Source: Sweltsa coloradensis (lineage: Eukaryota > Arthropoda > Insecta > Plecoptera > Chloroperlidae). Taken from it: a DNA stretch of 64,000 nucleotides. The DNA lies in assembly GCA_024449915.1 (NCBI GenBank), contig JAMZAV010000051.1:1-64000 (forward strand), in the 5' to 3' direction. The translations under genes were made by a program, and so were the position numbers. Each line of letters begins with the position of its first letter. Position 1 is the first letter of the stretch. The notes under the pieces were generated by a model, which worked only from the letters and a program-made list of their open reading frames with translations, did no database searches and was not told the DNA's origin. This document shows positions 37,651 through 48,486 of the stretch, one piece after another.

Positions 37651-38559
37651 ATACGCTACTATTTACATGGTTAAACACTCGATGAGTGCCATCTAAACCG
37701 GTAGAGAGAAGGAAAATATTAATTACGTGCACTTATATTTAGTAACTGCAGTAAGTACCGTCTGGCTTAATCCCCTGGCACAGCTTGCGCGCGCAGGTTT
37801 ACATTACCGGTGAGCGCGCAACTTTCGGGCCGGGGGATTTAGCCATGCTTTACTGTAACCTTGAAGACACCTTTAAGGCCGCCATCTTGGAAGTCAATGT
37901 TATTTCTTATGGGGCGGCCATGTTGGAGGGCAAAACTTTACATATTCACGGCAAACATGCATTTGTGCGTTGTGTTGAAGTGCACAGAACAATTTGTCAA
38001 TGCGGAAAACCTAATCGTGTTGTTTATTTAGTTACGGTAAGAAAACCCGCTAAATTAGTCCGACTTCACTTCTCAACATCTGGCACGTAAGTATCCTCTA
38101 TCCATGTAAGTATTGGTGAGCAGTGATTTAACCAGACGGTCGACTTCGACCTACAGAACTGTTTTAGTAACGTGGCAAAAGCAACAAGTCACAATATTGA
38201 CATACATAAGACAATGTGTTGAGATGCTAGGCCAAGTTACTGCTTGTACCCTGTGGGTTTCTTCAACATCAACGAGACTAACTAAAAAACATCGAAAGGT
38301 TGATGACTTCTTCAAAAGACTCTCGAAACTTGTTACATCACCAGACGAGATAAAAGTAGATTCTAGTATTTGTTTTGCAAACACGAGTTTCCCTTCTCTA
38401 GAAGAGAGAGTTATCTGGCTAGTGACAGTTGGCTTAGGCCGATAAGAGTTGGATCAGGAGGAGAGACGACAACTAACCTATCCCAGGTGTTCACGTTGTG
38501 TTAGCGCGCGTGCTCGTACGAACCAGCACGACAGATGGCGCTGAGGGGCGGCCAGCTCC
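37651..38559. other. No recognised gene; GGCCGCCATCTTGG pair
   Basis: At 37877-37927 GGCCGCCATCTTGGA and, 41 bp on, GGCGGCCATGTTGGA occur as a direct pair. The first matches the YY1 consensus. The same GGC(G/C)GCCAT core marks units of the 29-32 kb foldback. Frames at 37785-38090 (101 codons) and 38113-38445 are unrecognised. Confidence 0.5.
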
Positions 38560-38605
38560 GGCGAGCCTATATTATTAACCTTGTGTAGGTTAATATAGGC
38601 TCGCC
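38560..38605. repeat. 19-bp-stem hairpin
   Basis: GGCGAGCCTATATTA plus AACCT on the left pairs with AGGTTAATATAGGCTCGCC on the right. The loop is TGTGT, with a 3-nt bulge (TTA) in the left strand. Flanking CCAGCTC/GAGCTGG words extend the symmetry. The stem is short for a canonical pre-microRNA; it may be a cruciform-prone site or two fused inverted-repeat ends. Confidence 0.85.
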
Positions 38606-40506
38606 AGCCAGCTCAGCATAGAGTCGGTCAGACGGACACTGACCTAGGACGAAGAGCAGACGGTATCGCTTGTCTGACCTCTGGCTGGCAGTGAGAGTAC
38701 GAGACCGACATATCTGTCCGCAGAATTTAGATGCCTGGAGTGTTGGCAAAATCCCAGACTGACGAAAAGTTTGCCAACCGTGAAAAAGTCGCAAGTTTAT
38801 TGCTCAACTTTGCCAACTTAAAAAAATCCGCAATCGTAAAAAGTGCAATAAAATTAAAAAAATCTTCGTATAGTGATTACGGGAGAAGTTGTAGGTTATG
38901 GTGTGAAAAGAAAGATGTTTGTCATTCCGTTGTAGAGAACGAGTTTTAAACAAGTTTCAACAACAGTTATATGTGGGGTGGAGAGGATGACTGGGGGGCG
39001 CAGTAGGTGGGGGATGGTGCACTATAGGAGGAGAAGGGGGTTTGTTGGGGGAGGAAGGGGGGAGGAAGAAGGTGAATTGATGGGATGAAATGGTGAATAG
39101 TTGGGCTAGTTTAGGGGGAAGGGGTCCTGGATGGTTGATATGTGTATTCAGGTGTAATGGTCGGGCGTAAAAGTGGTAGAACTCTGCATAAATGGGGTGG
39201 ATGATGGATTCATGGATGAATGCGGCCGTTTCCTAGGTAGCTGATTGGAGTGTTGTCCGGAGTTAATTATGGATAGTTTGTTTTTGGTTTTACTTCATCC
39301 CCGTATACATTATGCATCTGAATAAATATTTGTACGCTAAGGTAATGTCGTTGTCGGAAGGGCGAACCACATGTCCCCATGGTATAGGAGAATTACAAAG
39401 ATGTCTCACATACAACTCGATCACAATAAACAAAGCCACCCCAGACATAATGGGGAAATATTATCTGTGTAACAGCTGAATTATTAAACATTCTGTTATC
39501 AGGAATAAATTCGCGTGAAGAATGGCTGTGCAGATGCGGGAAGTGTGGACGCGGGGCTTTGTGTCGCTACCTGCGTCATATTACCAGGGACAGGGCCGGG
39601 TTATCAGGGGAGACATAAAACACACACAGATTCATCTGTACTAGTGGTACACCCTAGCTTGACCTTGGCGCGAGGGAATCTGAAACCGCGGACGCCATTT
39701 TGTTCCACTTCATTAGGCGTAGAGCGACGCCTGATTGGTACATTAACAGCTCAACGAGCTCGTTTAATCCGAGGTATTTTACATAGGCCTACGTTAACTG
39801 AAGTTATTTCTCTTGGAACTCCGCAACACATGTTACCGGACGCGAGTTTCTCATCCTATGATTACATCTCCAGCAAAGGAGAATATGTTAGGCCTATATT
39901 AAAAAATATATATAATATATAATAATGTAAAAGACCAACTTCACGGTATCGAAATGAAATATGTGTCATGTAGTTGGATACAGGTTTAGCCTGAGCCTTA
40001 TCATTAAATTTAAATTGTCATTGTGGTTGTATGTATTCATTTTATGTTGTCAAAAATTAAAAATCAAAATAACTTCGCCATGGACGCGAAATCACAAGAA
40101 GATACTTATAGTATGTTACAAACATGAAATCATTTATAAGTATAATGTAAAGTCTTATAGAGGATAAGTTAAACCTCATAATATATTCCACAAATTAATC
40201 ATAGACGATTTTTCAACAAATTTCAATGTTGGTGTAGTCGTCGAGTGAAATATACGAATTATACTCACGATTGGTTGAATTCTTGTGTCGTTAGTCAGGA
40301 GCTCAGGACCTAACGTGTTACTTTGATTTACGTTTTGTTGGCAATGTCAACTTGATTTAACTTAATGTAATACTTATAAAACACTTGTTGTTTTATTCTA
40401 TTCCATCAACTATGAACTAATCTTTGTTACTTTCAGACTAAGAAAGTTAAAAGCTTTATATTCTAATGAGAATTTATATTAAAACTCTCCTTGACGTCAA
40501 AGAAAT
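38606..40506. other. No recognised gene; strand-asymmetric G-rich tract
   Basis: From about 38974 to 39125 the plus strand is strongly G-rich and C-poor (for example ggggggcgcagtaggtgggg, and gggggtttgttgggggagg near 39036). A 135-codon GTG-start frame at 39515-39922 lies in a G+C-richer patch with a GACGCCATTTTGTTC word; it has no recognisable domain. Confidence 0.5.
38974..39125 (+). other. G-skewed, G4-prone tract
   Basis: Multiple G runs of four to six on one strand, separated by short A/T spacers and containing very few C. Several combinations satisfy a four-run quadruplex pattern. It is not a simple tandem repeat. Confidence 0.7.
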
Positions 40507-40532
40507 AACAAGTACAATTAATTGTACTTGTT
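40507..40532. repeat. Perfect 26-bp palindrome
   Basis: AACAAGTACAATT is followed immediately by its reverse complement AATTGTACTTGTT, with no spacer and no mismatch. Such spacerless symmetry is far longer than expected by chance. Confidence 0.95.
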
Positions 40533-41340
40533 TTGACAAAGTTCCAATTGCTTTCAAACTAACAATGCACTTAAAGAATAATCAAGCACATTGAGTCAAT
40601 TTATTGCTCGCCACTATTTCTTTGCAGTTCTTGTCTTAGAGAGAGAGGACGTCATCACTTAATCTCGAAGAAATATGGGATTCGAAATAAAACTAAAGTG
40701 AAACGTGGAACAATCTCGCGACAGAGATTAAACCACTTGGAACTAACTGACAAACTCGACAAATGATATTTAATGCGAGGGGGATGAAAGCTGTTGTACA
40801 AACATAGTTCCAAGAAACGACGCCAGGTGTCGGTCGGTATACGAAGCGCACTTGTTTACCGACCAGCGGTTTCAGCCACAACTGTTTGAGTTCCTAACTC
40901 TAGTGCTCAAAGCGCCAAGAGAATTCGCTTTATGTAAACCTTAGGCGGGGGGGCTAACACGGGGCTGCGGGTGCAGCAATGTGCGCTTATTACTTTGGAT
41001 TAAAATATCAAGCACTACATCTACACCGATAAATTACTTTCAATCTAATACAATTTACTTTTCGGTCAGCCCGTTCTGAGTATGTATTTAATTCTGCACA
41101 TCTCCAGGTTTATGAATTTTAAATAGTTTAAAAATACAAATCTGTTTAAGCGGCAAAATTAGTTGTATATGCCTACTTGATATAAATGAATAAAGCAATA
41201 ACACAATTTGATAAGATACTATTTACAATAAACATACGAAAGTTCGTTCAAAAGTGTGAAGAAGTAATTTGAAGAACTCATATTGCTAAAGTAAAGAAAC
41301 TATGATCAATAGTCACGATTGAACAGGTTTTATTTGCGAA
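40533..41340. other. No recognised gene
   Basis: A 62-codon minus-strand frame (40693-40881) is unremarkable. Nothing else seen. Confidence 0.5.
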
Positions 41341-41525
41341 GACGAGCGAACCGGCACCTCCACCAAACGTTCGACTTAATATGTTTTACAAGCCGCGTTC
41401 ATTTTTAATTTACACTTGAATACTTTCAATTTATTAATAATACTTTAGTCATAATAAAGATAGAAATGAACGCAACTTGTATAACATAAATCTCAAGTTC
41501 GGTGGAGGTGCCGGGTCGCTCGAGC
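41341..41525. repeat. Inverted pair of the GGTGGAGGTGCCGGG head
   Basis: CGAGCGAACCGGCACCTCCACC (41344-41365, one base over the usual head) is inverted relative to GGTGGAGGTGCCGGGTCGCT (41501-41520) and the following CG. The two could be two opposed SINE heads or the ends of a 180-bp element. Confidence 0.7.
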
Positions 41526-41612
41526 GGCTAATAAAACCTGTTGAATCTGATAATAGTTTCTTGTATGAACGAGGCAGTTCACATGGCCTGGGTTCGAGCC
41601 CAGGTCACCACC
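41501..41612 (+). mobile_element. tRNA-like unit, probable SINE head
   Basis: GGTGG at 41501 can pair with CCACC at 41608-41612. 'gtcgctcgagcggctaa' resembles a leucine/serine-tRNA D arm (A box), and CCTGGGTTCGAGCCCAGG (41587-41604) is a near-perfect T arm with B-box consensus. At 112 nt it is long for a tRNA, and there is no clear anticodon arm. The head also occurs at 22649 and inverted at 41351 and 48468. I therefore read a tRNA-derived SINE rather than a functional tRNA, although an intron-containing tRNA is not excluded. AGTTCACA and TGTGAACT (41576 and 41617) flank the T arm as a further inverted pair. Confidence 0.55.
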
Positions 41613-41840
41613 GCAGTGTGAACTAGGCACCGAGGCTTCCTCGCAAGAACAAGCTTCACACCGGTCACGACTATAAAGTTACCTGATATCACTATTAGTA
41701 TTTATAATATATTTCGTGGAATTTCCTCATTATTATACTGAGTCAACATTATTAGGTGTATTTTCCATTTTTACGATTTCGAAGTTGACGGAAATAAATT
41801 GTTTACACGTTAGTCTTGACAAGTAAAACGAACATATTTA

Positions 41841-42177
41841 TTGGATGAGCGTAGAGAGCGAAGCCAAGATTCCATTCTGTTACACTGGAGAAAAATATCC
41901 GGAATGTTTTTTTTGTGTGTCTGTTTACCGATACTCCAATTACGATGAAATTTTGTGGAGACCTTCGAAATCTTTGAACTTAGAACTGCCACGTTTTTGA
42001 GCGCAATCGAAAAAATGTTGATCATGAAAATTAAAATTTTACGATTTTTTTCGTTACAAAAAATTACGATTTTTTTCGTTACAAAAAATTCTTCGACTTT
42101 GTATTGATTTTTTCACAGAATAACATAAAATTTGTATAACACATGGCAGCTCAATGCACCAATTACGCTCATCACAA
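41841..42177. mobile_element. MITE-like element, family A, copy 2
   Basis: It begins TTGGATGAGCGTA (41841) and ends TACGCTCATCACAA (42164-42177), the same inverted ends as copy 1 with one insertion. Internal text 'tccattctgttacactggag', 'gatactccaattacgatgaa' and 'gaactgccacgtttttgagc' is the reverse complement of 1985-2160. It is shorter than copy 1 because the 161-bp tandem block is absent. Confidence 0.8.
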
Positions 42178-45145
42178 AGATTTTGTGGATCGATTCTGCG
42201 TTGATGGCGGTAACTTATGTGGAGTTCTATGACCGACCAATACATGGGCATACAAGTACAACTTTCCAGATAAAAGATTGATCACTAAATTTAAAATGCC
42301 TCGTTATGGGAACCGTCTAAATATACACAAACAATGCCTACCGTTGTGTATTGTGTATTGAGGAACGGATTTGACTCGCGCTCTCGAGGGAGAAACGCGA
42401 TCCTAATTCGAATATCGATACGAGATGCGATATCAATTGAGGCCGATATCCGTTCACGGGATTGATTCACTGATGTCCGTGGAGACTGCCGTGCAGCGGG
42501 GCTAATAAAATATGCAATTATGTTGTGTTGTGTTGTGTTGGGTTCGGCTTTGTTTGGATCGCATCGAATTCACTGAATTCGCTAATGTTTTTATTAAACA
42601 CGGAGCGCCGGGGGTTGGCAACGGTGGTACCACTATTACAACACAAAATAACCTTCTCGGGGGACGGGGCTCACAAACTGAATTCAAACGTGTCTCGTGG
42701 GCGAAACTCGAAACTACAGGTGGCAAAACGGGCCGAGAATCAAGTATATTAGCGTAGTCTACTCTATAGTGGTCCCAACGAAAGAATGCAGGTGGCTCAA
42801 AATGGTTTTCCCAACATAACAACTTTATCAACTCTATTCACGCTAGCTCAGAGTGGATCTAGCACACGGAGGAACTCTGTGATCTAGCACAGATAATTTT
42901 CCTTGCGTTGGTAAAAGATATTTCTCTATCATTAACAACACAAAGGCGACATTCCATTTACCGCGCATTCATTCTACCCCCACCACTACCAAGCATTTGC
43001 ATTCTTTTGTTGGAGCAAGTATATAATTTTCCTCAAACTAACGGAATGGATGTTTGAAAAGGAGATGACTGTTCTCTTCATAACACCTCCCGAGTGCAAA
43101 AATTACGTGGACTACTTTTCGAATTATAACTAGGAAAATCAACATAATATTATTATGTATAGTGGTTCTGCTTCCACCCTACCACGAATATATCAATTAT
43201 TTCGTGTTGAAATTGAAGGGGGTCAGTGCAAGAAAAATCGGCCAAATTCAAAAGACAACCCTATAGTCAGTGGACATATCTTGTTTTTACAAAAACAACT
43301 ACACCACATGCTTGACAAATGACCTAGAATGGGCTGGACATTGAACAACATTTCGACACATAAGGTTTATTCTCAAAACTGCGGCGAAAAAAAACTGTAA
43401 AAAATATGGACTTGCCTGGTTATAATGTGCCCTTCAATTATTTCTCGTTTCCATTTCTTTCGCTTCAGTCACAGTTTTTACCGGAGAATTTTTGTAGTCA
43501 ATACAAAAATGTTTAATTTTTTTGATGTTCAAATATTCAGTGAGTTTGACCATGGACTTGGAATAGTAACTGGCCTTACTGTAAATCCATGGTTTAACTA
43601 AACGGGACCAAAATTTTAAAATCAAATCATGTACGTGCCATCTATAAAAATGTAGACGTATAGTTTAAAAAGAGCGAACACATTTTTGGCTTTATTCATG
43701 CAATGTTGTTTACGTTGGTTATGAGTAATGAGTTTGACTTAGGTGTCGGGTTTGATTCCCGGGCTGAGGGTCCAGTCAATGCGTGATCATTGAATTCTTC
43801 ACTATAAACCACAACAGGCTGAGGGTGCAGTGGCCCCATTAGCACCCCCCCCCCCCCCTTTCTGTCGGGGAGAATAACAATTCGTAATCGAATACTAATT
43901 AAAACGTGGTGTTGAGCTGGGGTTTTTGTGTTGCGGTTGGTACGGGTTGTGTCGAGTTCATTTATACCAACAAAGAGCGGAGCAAACGATACCAACCATA
44001 CAACGAGAATAAACTTGCTTTGACGTTTTATGAGGTGTCGGAAATTTATGATGAAACGTTGGTTTCGGCTCAAATAAAATTCCGACGAGGGACAAGAATT
44101 ATGAATAATAATAATCACATAATAATAAAAACAATATACGGGAATGTCAAAGACATAAGATCAAAGTGCTTGCATTCGGAGATGAGAGAGGTTTAAATAT
44201 TATTCAGAAACGTGTGACAGTTGAAATATGAGAGGGAATAATTTAAAAAGTCGTTCCAGTGGGTCCATTAAAATCCCCATTAATGAGAACGGATGACATT
44301 TCGGTGCATTCAATGTAAAGGTTATCGAGCGATACACTACACTATTCAAACCGATAAACACATTCAACTGGGCGGCTTGTAATACAAGTTGGACGGTCGA
44401 GTCGAGCCCCGGCCAACATCGATTCTCGCTACCCTAATCGACCTTTTCACTCTCGCAACTTCGATAAAAACGAACAAGAACGGTCAATTTAACAGTCACA
44501 ATAGCAGCGGTAATAGGCCGAGTGCGATACAGCGCGCGAGGAGCGACGATACGTCAGGACCGAGCTGGGGCAAGAACTGTAGCTCACTCTCACTCATCTC
44601 TATTTGCTCTCGTTACTTAACAAGCCAATCTTTGTTATTAGGTTAATCAATGTGTACAAATCAAAGAAGTTGACTCTTAAACTTGTAAATTGTTTGACAA
44701 ATCTTTCAACGTAAAAATGTAAACGTCGTCAGTTACATTATTTTGAAATTTAGAAAATAGGCTTTTAGTAAAAACCTTGCAAAATGTATCAACTTTTCAA
44801 CTTAGATAAATATACATTATTCGGGTATTTTTTTTTATTTCCAGCAAACAACCTGATGTAAAACAGAACATACACCACAATATGAAAGCAGTACCCTAAT
44901 AGTACCCTATATATTTTAAGTTTTAACCACCAGTCACATTAAGTCCTCAAACGTACGGCTTTTAGATCTGGGAATCTTGATGCTTCTATTTTTGTTCGCC
45001 CTTACATTGAAAGCAAACAATATTGAACCAATTCGTTCCAACCGTATTATTCATTCTTTAAAATTCAAACCTGATATTTACCCTTCAATCAATCTACATG
45101 AAAGCTAAGGAAATATCATTTATTCACCAGTGGACTTGAACATAA
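42178..45145. other. No recognised gene; simple repeats
   Basis: TGTTG pentamers lie at 42521-42541, and a run of 14 C at 43845-43858. Frames at 42502-42831 (minus), 43696-44118 (minus, 140 codons) and 44389-44646 lack domains. Confidence 0.5.
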
Positions 45146-45529
45146 AACAAATATAGGTTTCGTCTTGGTTACACAAGTAGGTTTGTCTCGCATAGAAGAT
45201 GTTGTACACAGCTATGTTTCTCTCGGCTTGGGAAGCGTAGAACTATAGACAAACACAGAGCAGCTGAGCGCGTGACACAAAGATTTCACGAAGAAATGAT
45301 CTCTTTGGAAGTGTCGACCTGGGCAAAGAAGTTGAGAGGAAACGAGGAAGAAGCACCAGCTAACTTGTCTGTCGCAGCTCCTAATTGCGCCTTCCTTTAG
45401 AGACGATTAGTGCGAGATCCTGCCGCCGCCGGGCCGGAAAGAAGCGCTAGAGTCGCACGGACAAAGCGGGACTCGGTTTTTGCTGACGGCTGGAGAAGTG
45501 GACGGAGACGTTTTGTCCCTGGAACGTGA
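45146..45529 (+). pseudogene. Open frame interrupted by one TAG, possible exon or relic
   Basis: One frame runs 84 codons from 45146 to a TAG at 45398-45400, then continues for 42 codons to TGA at 45527-45529. The first part contains a hydrophilic, helix-prone segment (AAERVTQRFHEEMISLEVST, then WAKKLRGNEEE). The second part is Arg/Ala-rich (RDPAAAGPERSARVARTKRD). There is no recognised family, and the only candidate start is an internal ATG at about 45293. The patch is G+C-richer than its surroundings, which by itself lowers stop frequency, so coding status is doubtful. Confidence 0.2.
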
Positions 45530-46900
45530 CTGACGCGCAGTGGAGACTTGCACGGGCTAAAACCGACAGGAAAAACAATCGAGAGATCTATGTCTTTCAG
45601 CGGATACTCTTATTTATTCAAGAAGTCTTTACCTTCATTAATTACGTTCTCTAGAAGGGAGTTTAGACTCGCTTTGAGCCGGCATAAAGACGGCAAGAGA
45701 TTAAAATTAATTAATACATTAACAGTGCAGTATCCCAATTGTATCTACTAGCAAACAATTCTATACTTGAAACAATTCGAGCTACGCACATTCCTTTCAC
45801 CAGTGTCAAAGCAATGAACACCTCCGACATCGCTATCAATACTTTGTCAGAGAGTTTACCGACTGTGCAGGGTGAGTGCGCCCATGTCATCTAGAAGGGA
45901 GACGTTGAGCTAGCCCAGCCATATCTAGAGAACAGCCTTCTTTTGAATAAGAGAGTTTTATTTCGTTTTATTAAATACTTTTTTTAACAATTTATTATGC
46001 TTTTATTATCACCACAGAAATTAAAAGCAACCAACCAATCAACGTCACTTACACTTGAAATGATCGCTTTTAGAAATCAAGTCCAGATTTTGACGAAATA
46101 AATTGCAAACCAGCGTAAATAAGATAAACATTTGCAGTGTGAATAGCTAGAGCTACCTGTGCGAATAGTCAGGTCGTGGACATACAATAAGAATCAAGAA
46201 TGCGGTAACTAGCCTGAAAAGTAGTAGACGAGAAGGCAAGGTAGAATGTTGCTATGTGCGGTGATAAAGTCGGCCTTGGTGCGTTCGCTCACGTTTGTTT
46301 AGCGATAAAGAGTGAAAGAGTTCGTTGTTCGTTGTTGGATAATCACTGCTATCAGTTCCCCCCACCCCTCACTTCGAAACTAACACCTTTACTGCATCAC
46401 AGTGCGTCTCCTGTGTCTACATGCGACGATGTTTGTCCTGATTATCTACCAATGCATTCATTTATATCGTTTTGTTGGGATACAATGTTGGTTTTAACAT
46501 CATCATACAACATCGTTACTAGGCCTATAAGTAGGTTTGTTTTGTTGTGATAATTGACTAAATGAGGTGGATTGAATTAAAAAAACACGGGTATCGTTTT
46601 TATATTTTGCATGAAATAATCAAATTCGTGTTGTCAGGCCTGCCGTGACATAGTCTAGAAGCCAGGGGAGTTGTGTGCATGTTATTATACAAGTCAACAG
46701 GGACTCACTGTTTGTACATCATCGATCTTCGTTTCTCATCCCCTGACATTTCTCGACGATATTAGTAACATCATCCTACAGAGGGAGACCACCTGCTATA
46801 GTGAGAGTCAGCTCAGCTCAATGTCCGAGATTCAGAACATTATCACACTAACTCTCCTGACATCCTCGACGCCTTCTGTCAGCTGTGAACTACGAGACGG
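45530..46900. other. No recognised gene
   Basis: Short frames at 45548-45751 and 46254-46550 show no domain. No repeats noted. Confidence 0.5.
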
Positions 46901-47225
46901 AGTGTGTGTGCCTGGATCCTACTATAGACGCCTCTACGTCGTGGTCATGACTATAGCTAGGGAATCCCCTACCCTGCTATGTATAGTTGTTCCGAAGCAA
47001 GTAGCAGATGCTGACGTCACTGGCGGGTGGATTGCAGCCAATCAGCGGTCCCCGATTCAAAATACTGATGCCTTATTGGCCCGCCGAAACCGCGTGCATC
47101 TGCTTACTTGCTTCAGAGCAACTATACTATTATCTGAGTGTGTGTGCTTGGGTGTGTGCCTGGGTTCTACTATAGAGGCCCCTCTCTCATGGTCATGACT
47201 ATAGCTAGGGAATCCCCTACTCTGT
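46901..47225. repeat. Direct repeats flanking a small MITE
   Basis: The segment 46901-46980 and the segment 47136-47225 are direct copies ('tggtcatgactatagctagg' then 'gaatcccctac' in both). They flank the inverted-repeat element at 46982-47126. The arrangement suggests duplication around an insertion, or a composite element with long direct repeats. Confidence 0.8.
46982..47126. mobile_element. Small inverted-repeat element with CRE/CCAAT words, copy 2
   Basis: TATAGTTGTTCCGAAGCAAG and onward to CAGATGC (left) is the inverted counterpart of GCATCTGCTTACTTGCTTCA and onward to CAACTATA (right), giving about 30-bp terminal inverted repeats. Inner arms GGCGGG..CCAAT and ATTGGCCCGCC add symmetry. 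It shares GATGCTGACGTCA and CCAATCAGCGG, in order, with 10095-10276. The longest non-satellite open frame of the window (46671-47198, 175 codons, GTG start) merely crosses it. Confidence 0.7.
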
Positions 47226-47915
47226 TGTCTTAATCTCTGATAATGGCAGTACACGCTCACCCATATTACCTGCCGTGATGGATGACACAGACCCCTCGAT
47301 ACGGGCACTTATTAATGACACGTGCGGTAGCCATCTTGGAAGCGATTCTCGACATCCCGAATCACACATTTACAAACGTAATAATAATGTAGACTTATAC
47401 ATCACCATGTGACCATTTCTATCACTTTGAAATCTAATAAACAATTACAAATACGAATGGTTTATTGTAGAAACTATTGTGTATACGTCAGTGGAGTTCC
47501 GCGGCAGGTTTTAGCCGACGCGAAACTTCACTGTGACTGCGCGATCACTATTTATATTATTTGCAATGCCATTCATCGAGCAGTTCCGCCTGATTAGACC
47601 GCCTCGCGTAATATACACTGAGTTTATTAGTCAGAATAATGCACGACTCGTTTATCAAGTATTAAAAGCTAGTTGAATTATTTACGATACGTGATTTGGT
47701 TTATTAATCAGACGAGAGAAACGAATAAATTAAAAACATGAAACGCGAATTGGTCGCTAAAAATTATTTCCTAATTGAATGATGGGTACAAATGCAATGG
47801 CGCCCGGAAAGTAGAGCGGTATATAGAGTAACGATGCACGAATGACTGTCTCTCTGGCTGTCAGCTCGTTCAACAATACGGCCATCACTTTATTCTCTGA
47901 GATGACGTCACTTAC
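47226..47915. other. No recognised gene
   Basis: Contains 'gtagccatcttggaagc' near 47326, a YY1-like word. No coding signal. Confidence 0.5.
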
Positions 47916-47977
47916 TTTTCTTTGCGTCCGTTTCACTTCGAAGCTCGACCCAAAGAGCCGCATTACATGGTACATAC
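47916..47977 (-). CDS. Candidate 62-nt exon with ratchet-type acceptor
   Basis: On the minus strand an extended pyrimidine tract, 'tttgtttttgttttgttccag', ends in an AG acceptor followed at once by GTATGT, a donor-like start. Sixty-two nucleotides later comes a strong donor, AAAA|GTAAGTG (GT at 47915-47914). Read with one base of split codon, the exon would encode YVPCNAALWVELRSETDAKK; a second frame is also open. The structure fits either an ordinary short internal exon or a recursive-splicing exon. No neighbouring exon is recognised. Confidence 0.35.
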
Positions 47978-48467
47978 CTGGAACAAAACAAAAACAAACA
48001 TTAATGAAATGTTATAAAATATGCAACATAAGTAATATTTAAGAAAGTGGTGGTGTAATAATCTTATATAGTATATTTATAAATTCAGTAGTAGGCCTCA
48101 AATAATAAACCATAAATAATTAATCAAATCAAAATCTAATGATCAAATTACTTTAACAAATTTCGAATAAATTTTTACCGCTTTATCAACAAGAACGAAA
48201 AGGTTAATTATCTGAATCATAGGTTAAACGGTTTTGCCCAAGTTTCCCAGATTGGATGTAATTTTATGTCTTTGGAGGAAAATACAAGTCTTCAGACACA
48301 AGATTCGAATTTTCAATTTTTTTTCCTTTCTGTACTTATTTCTCGCCATGATTGTTAATTATTCTCTGCAGCCGCGTGTATCGGTATCCTTAATTAACAT
48401 TCACGCGAACTATGACTATGATCGTAGTATCATCAGAAGCCGAGTGCGAGAACTTTATCAACGTGGG

Positions 48468-48486
48468 ACCCGGCGCCTCCACCAAA
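48468..48486 (-). repeat. Solo inverted copy of the SINE-head word
   Basis: Reverse complement reads TTTGGTGGAGGCGCCGGGT, one base different from the 22649 and 41501 copies. Confidence 0.55.

Noticed and set aside
37457..37696. Repetitive MFHHGDG protein
   Set aside because: The frame stays open only because the minisatellite period is near a multiple of three; unit spacings of 54, 60 and 59 break it.
39515..39922. 135-codon open frame
   Set aside because: GTG start, no recognisable motif, ends in low-complexity A/T codons; G+C-rich patch explains the lack of stops.
41501..41612. Functional tRNA gene
   Set aside because: Too long, no clear anticodon arm, and the head is repeated elsewhere in both orientations, so a SINE is more likely.
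43696..44118. 140-codon minus-strand frame
   Set aside because: Crosses a poly-C tract and A+T-rich DNA with no domain; judged chance.
46671..47198. 175-codon plus-strand open frame
   Set aside because: GTG start, no domain, runs through a direct repeat and a MITE-like element; composition is not protein-like.
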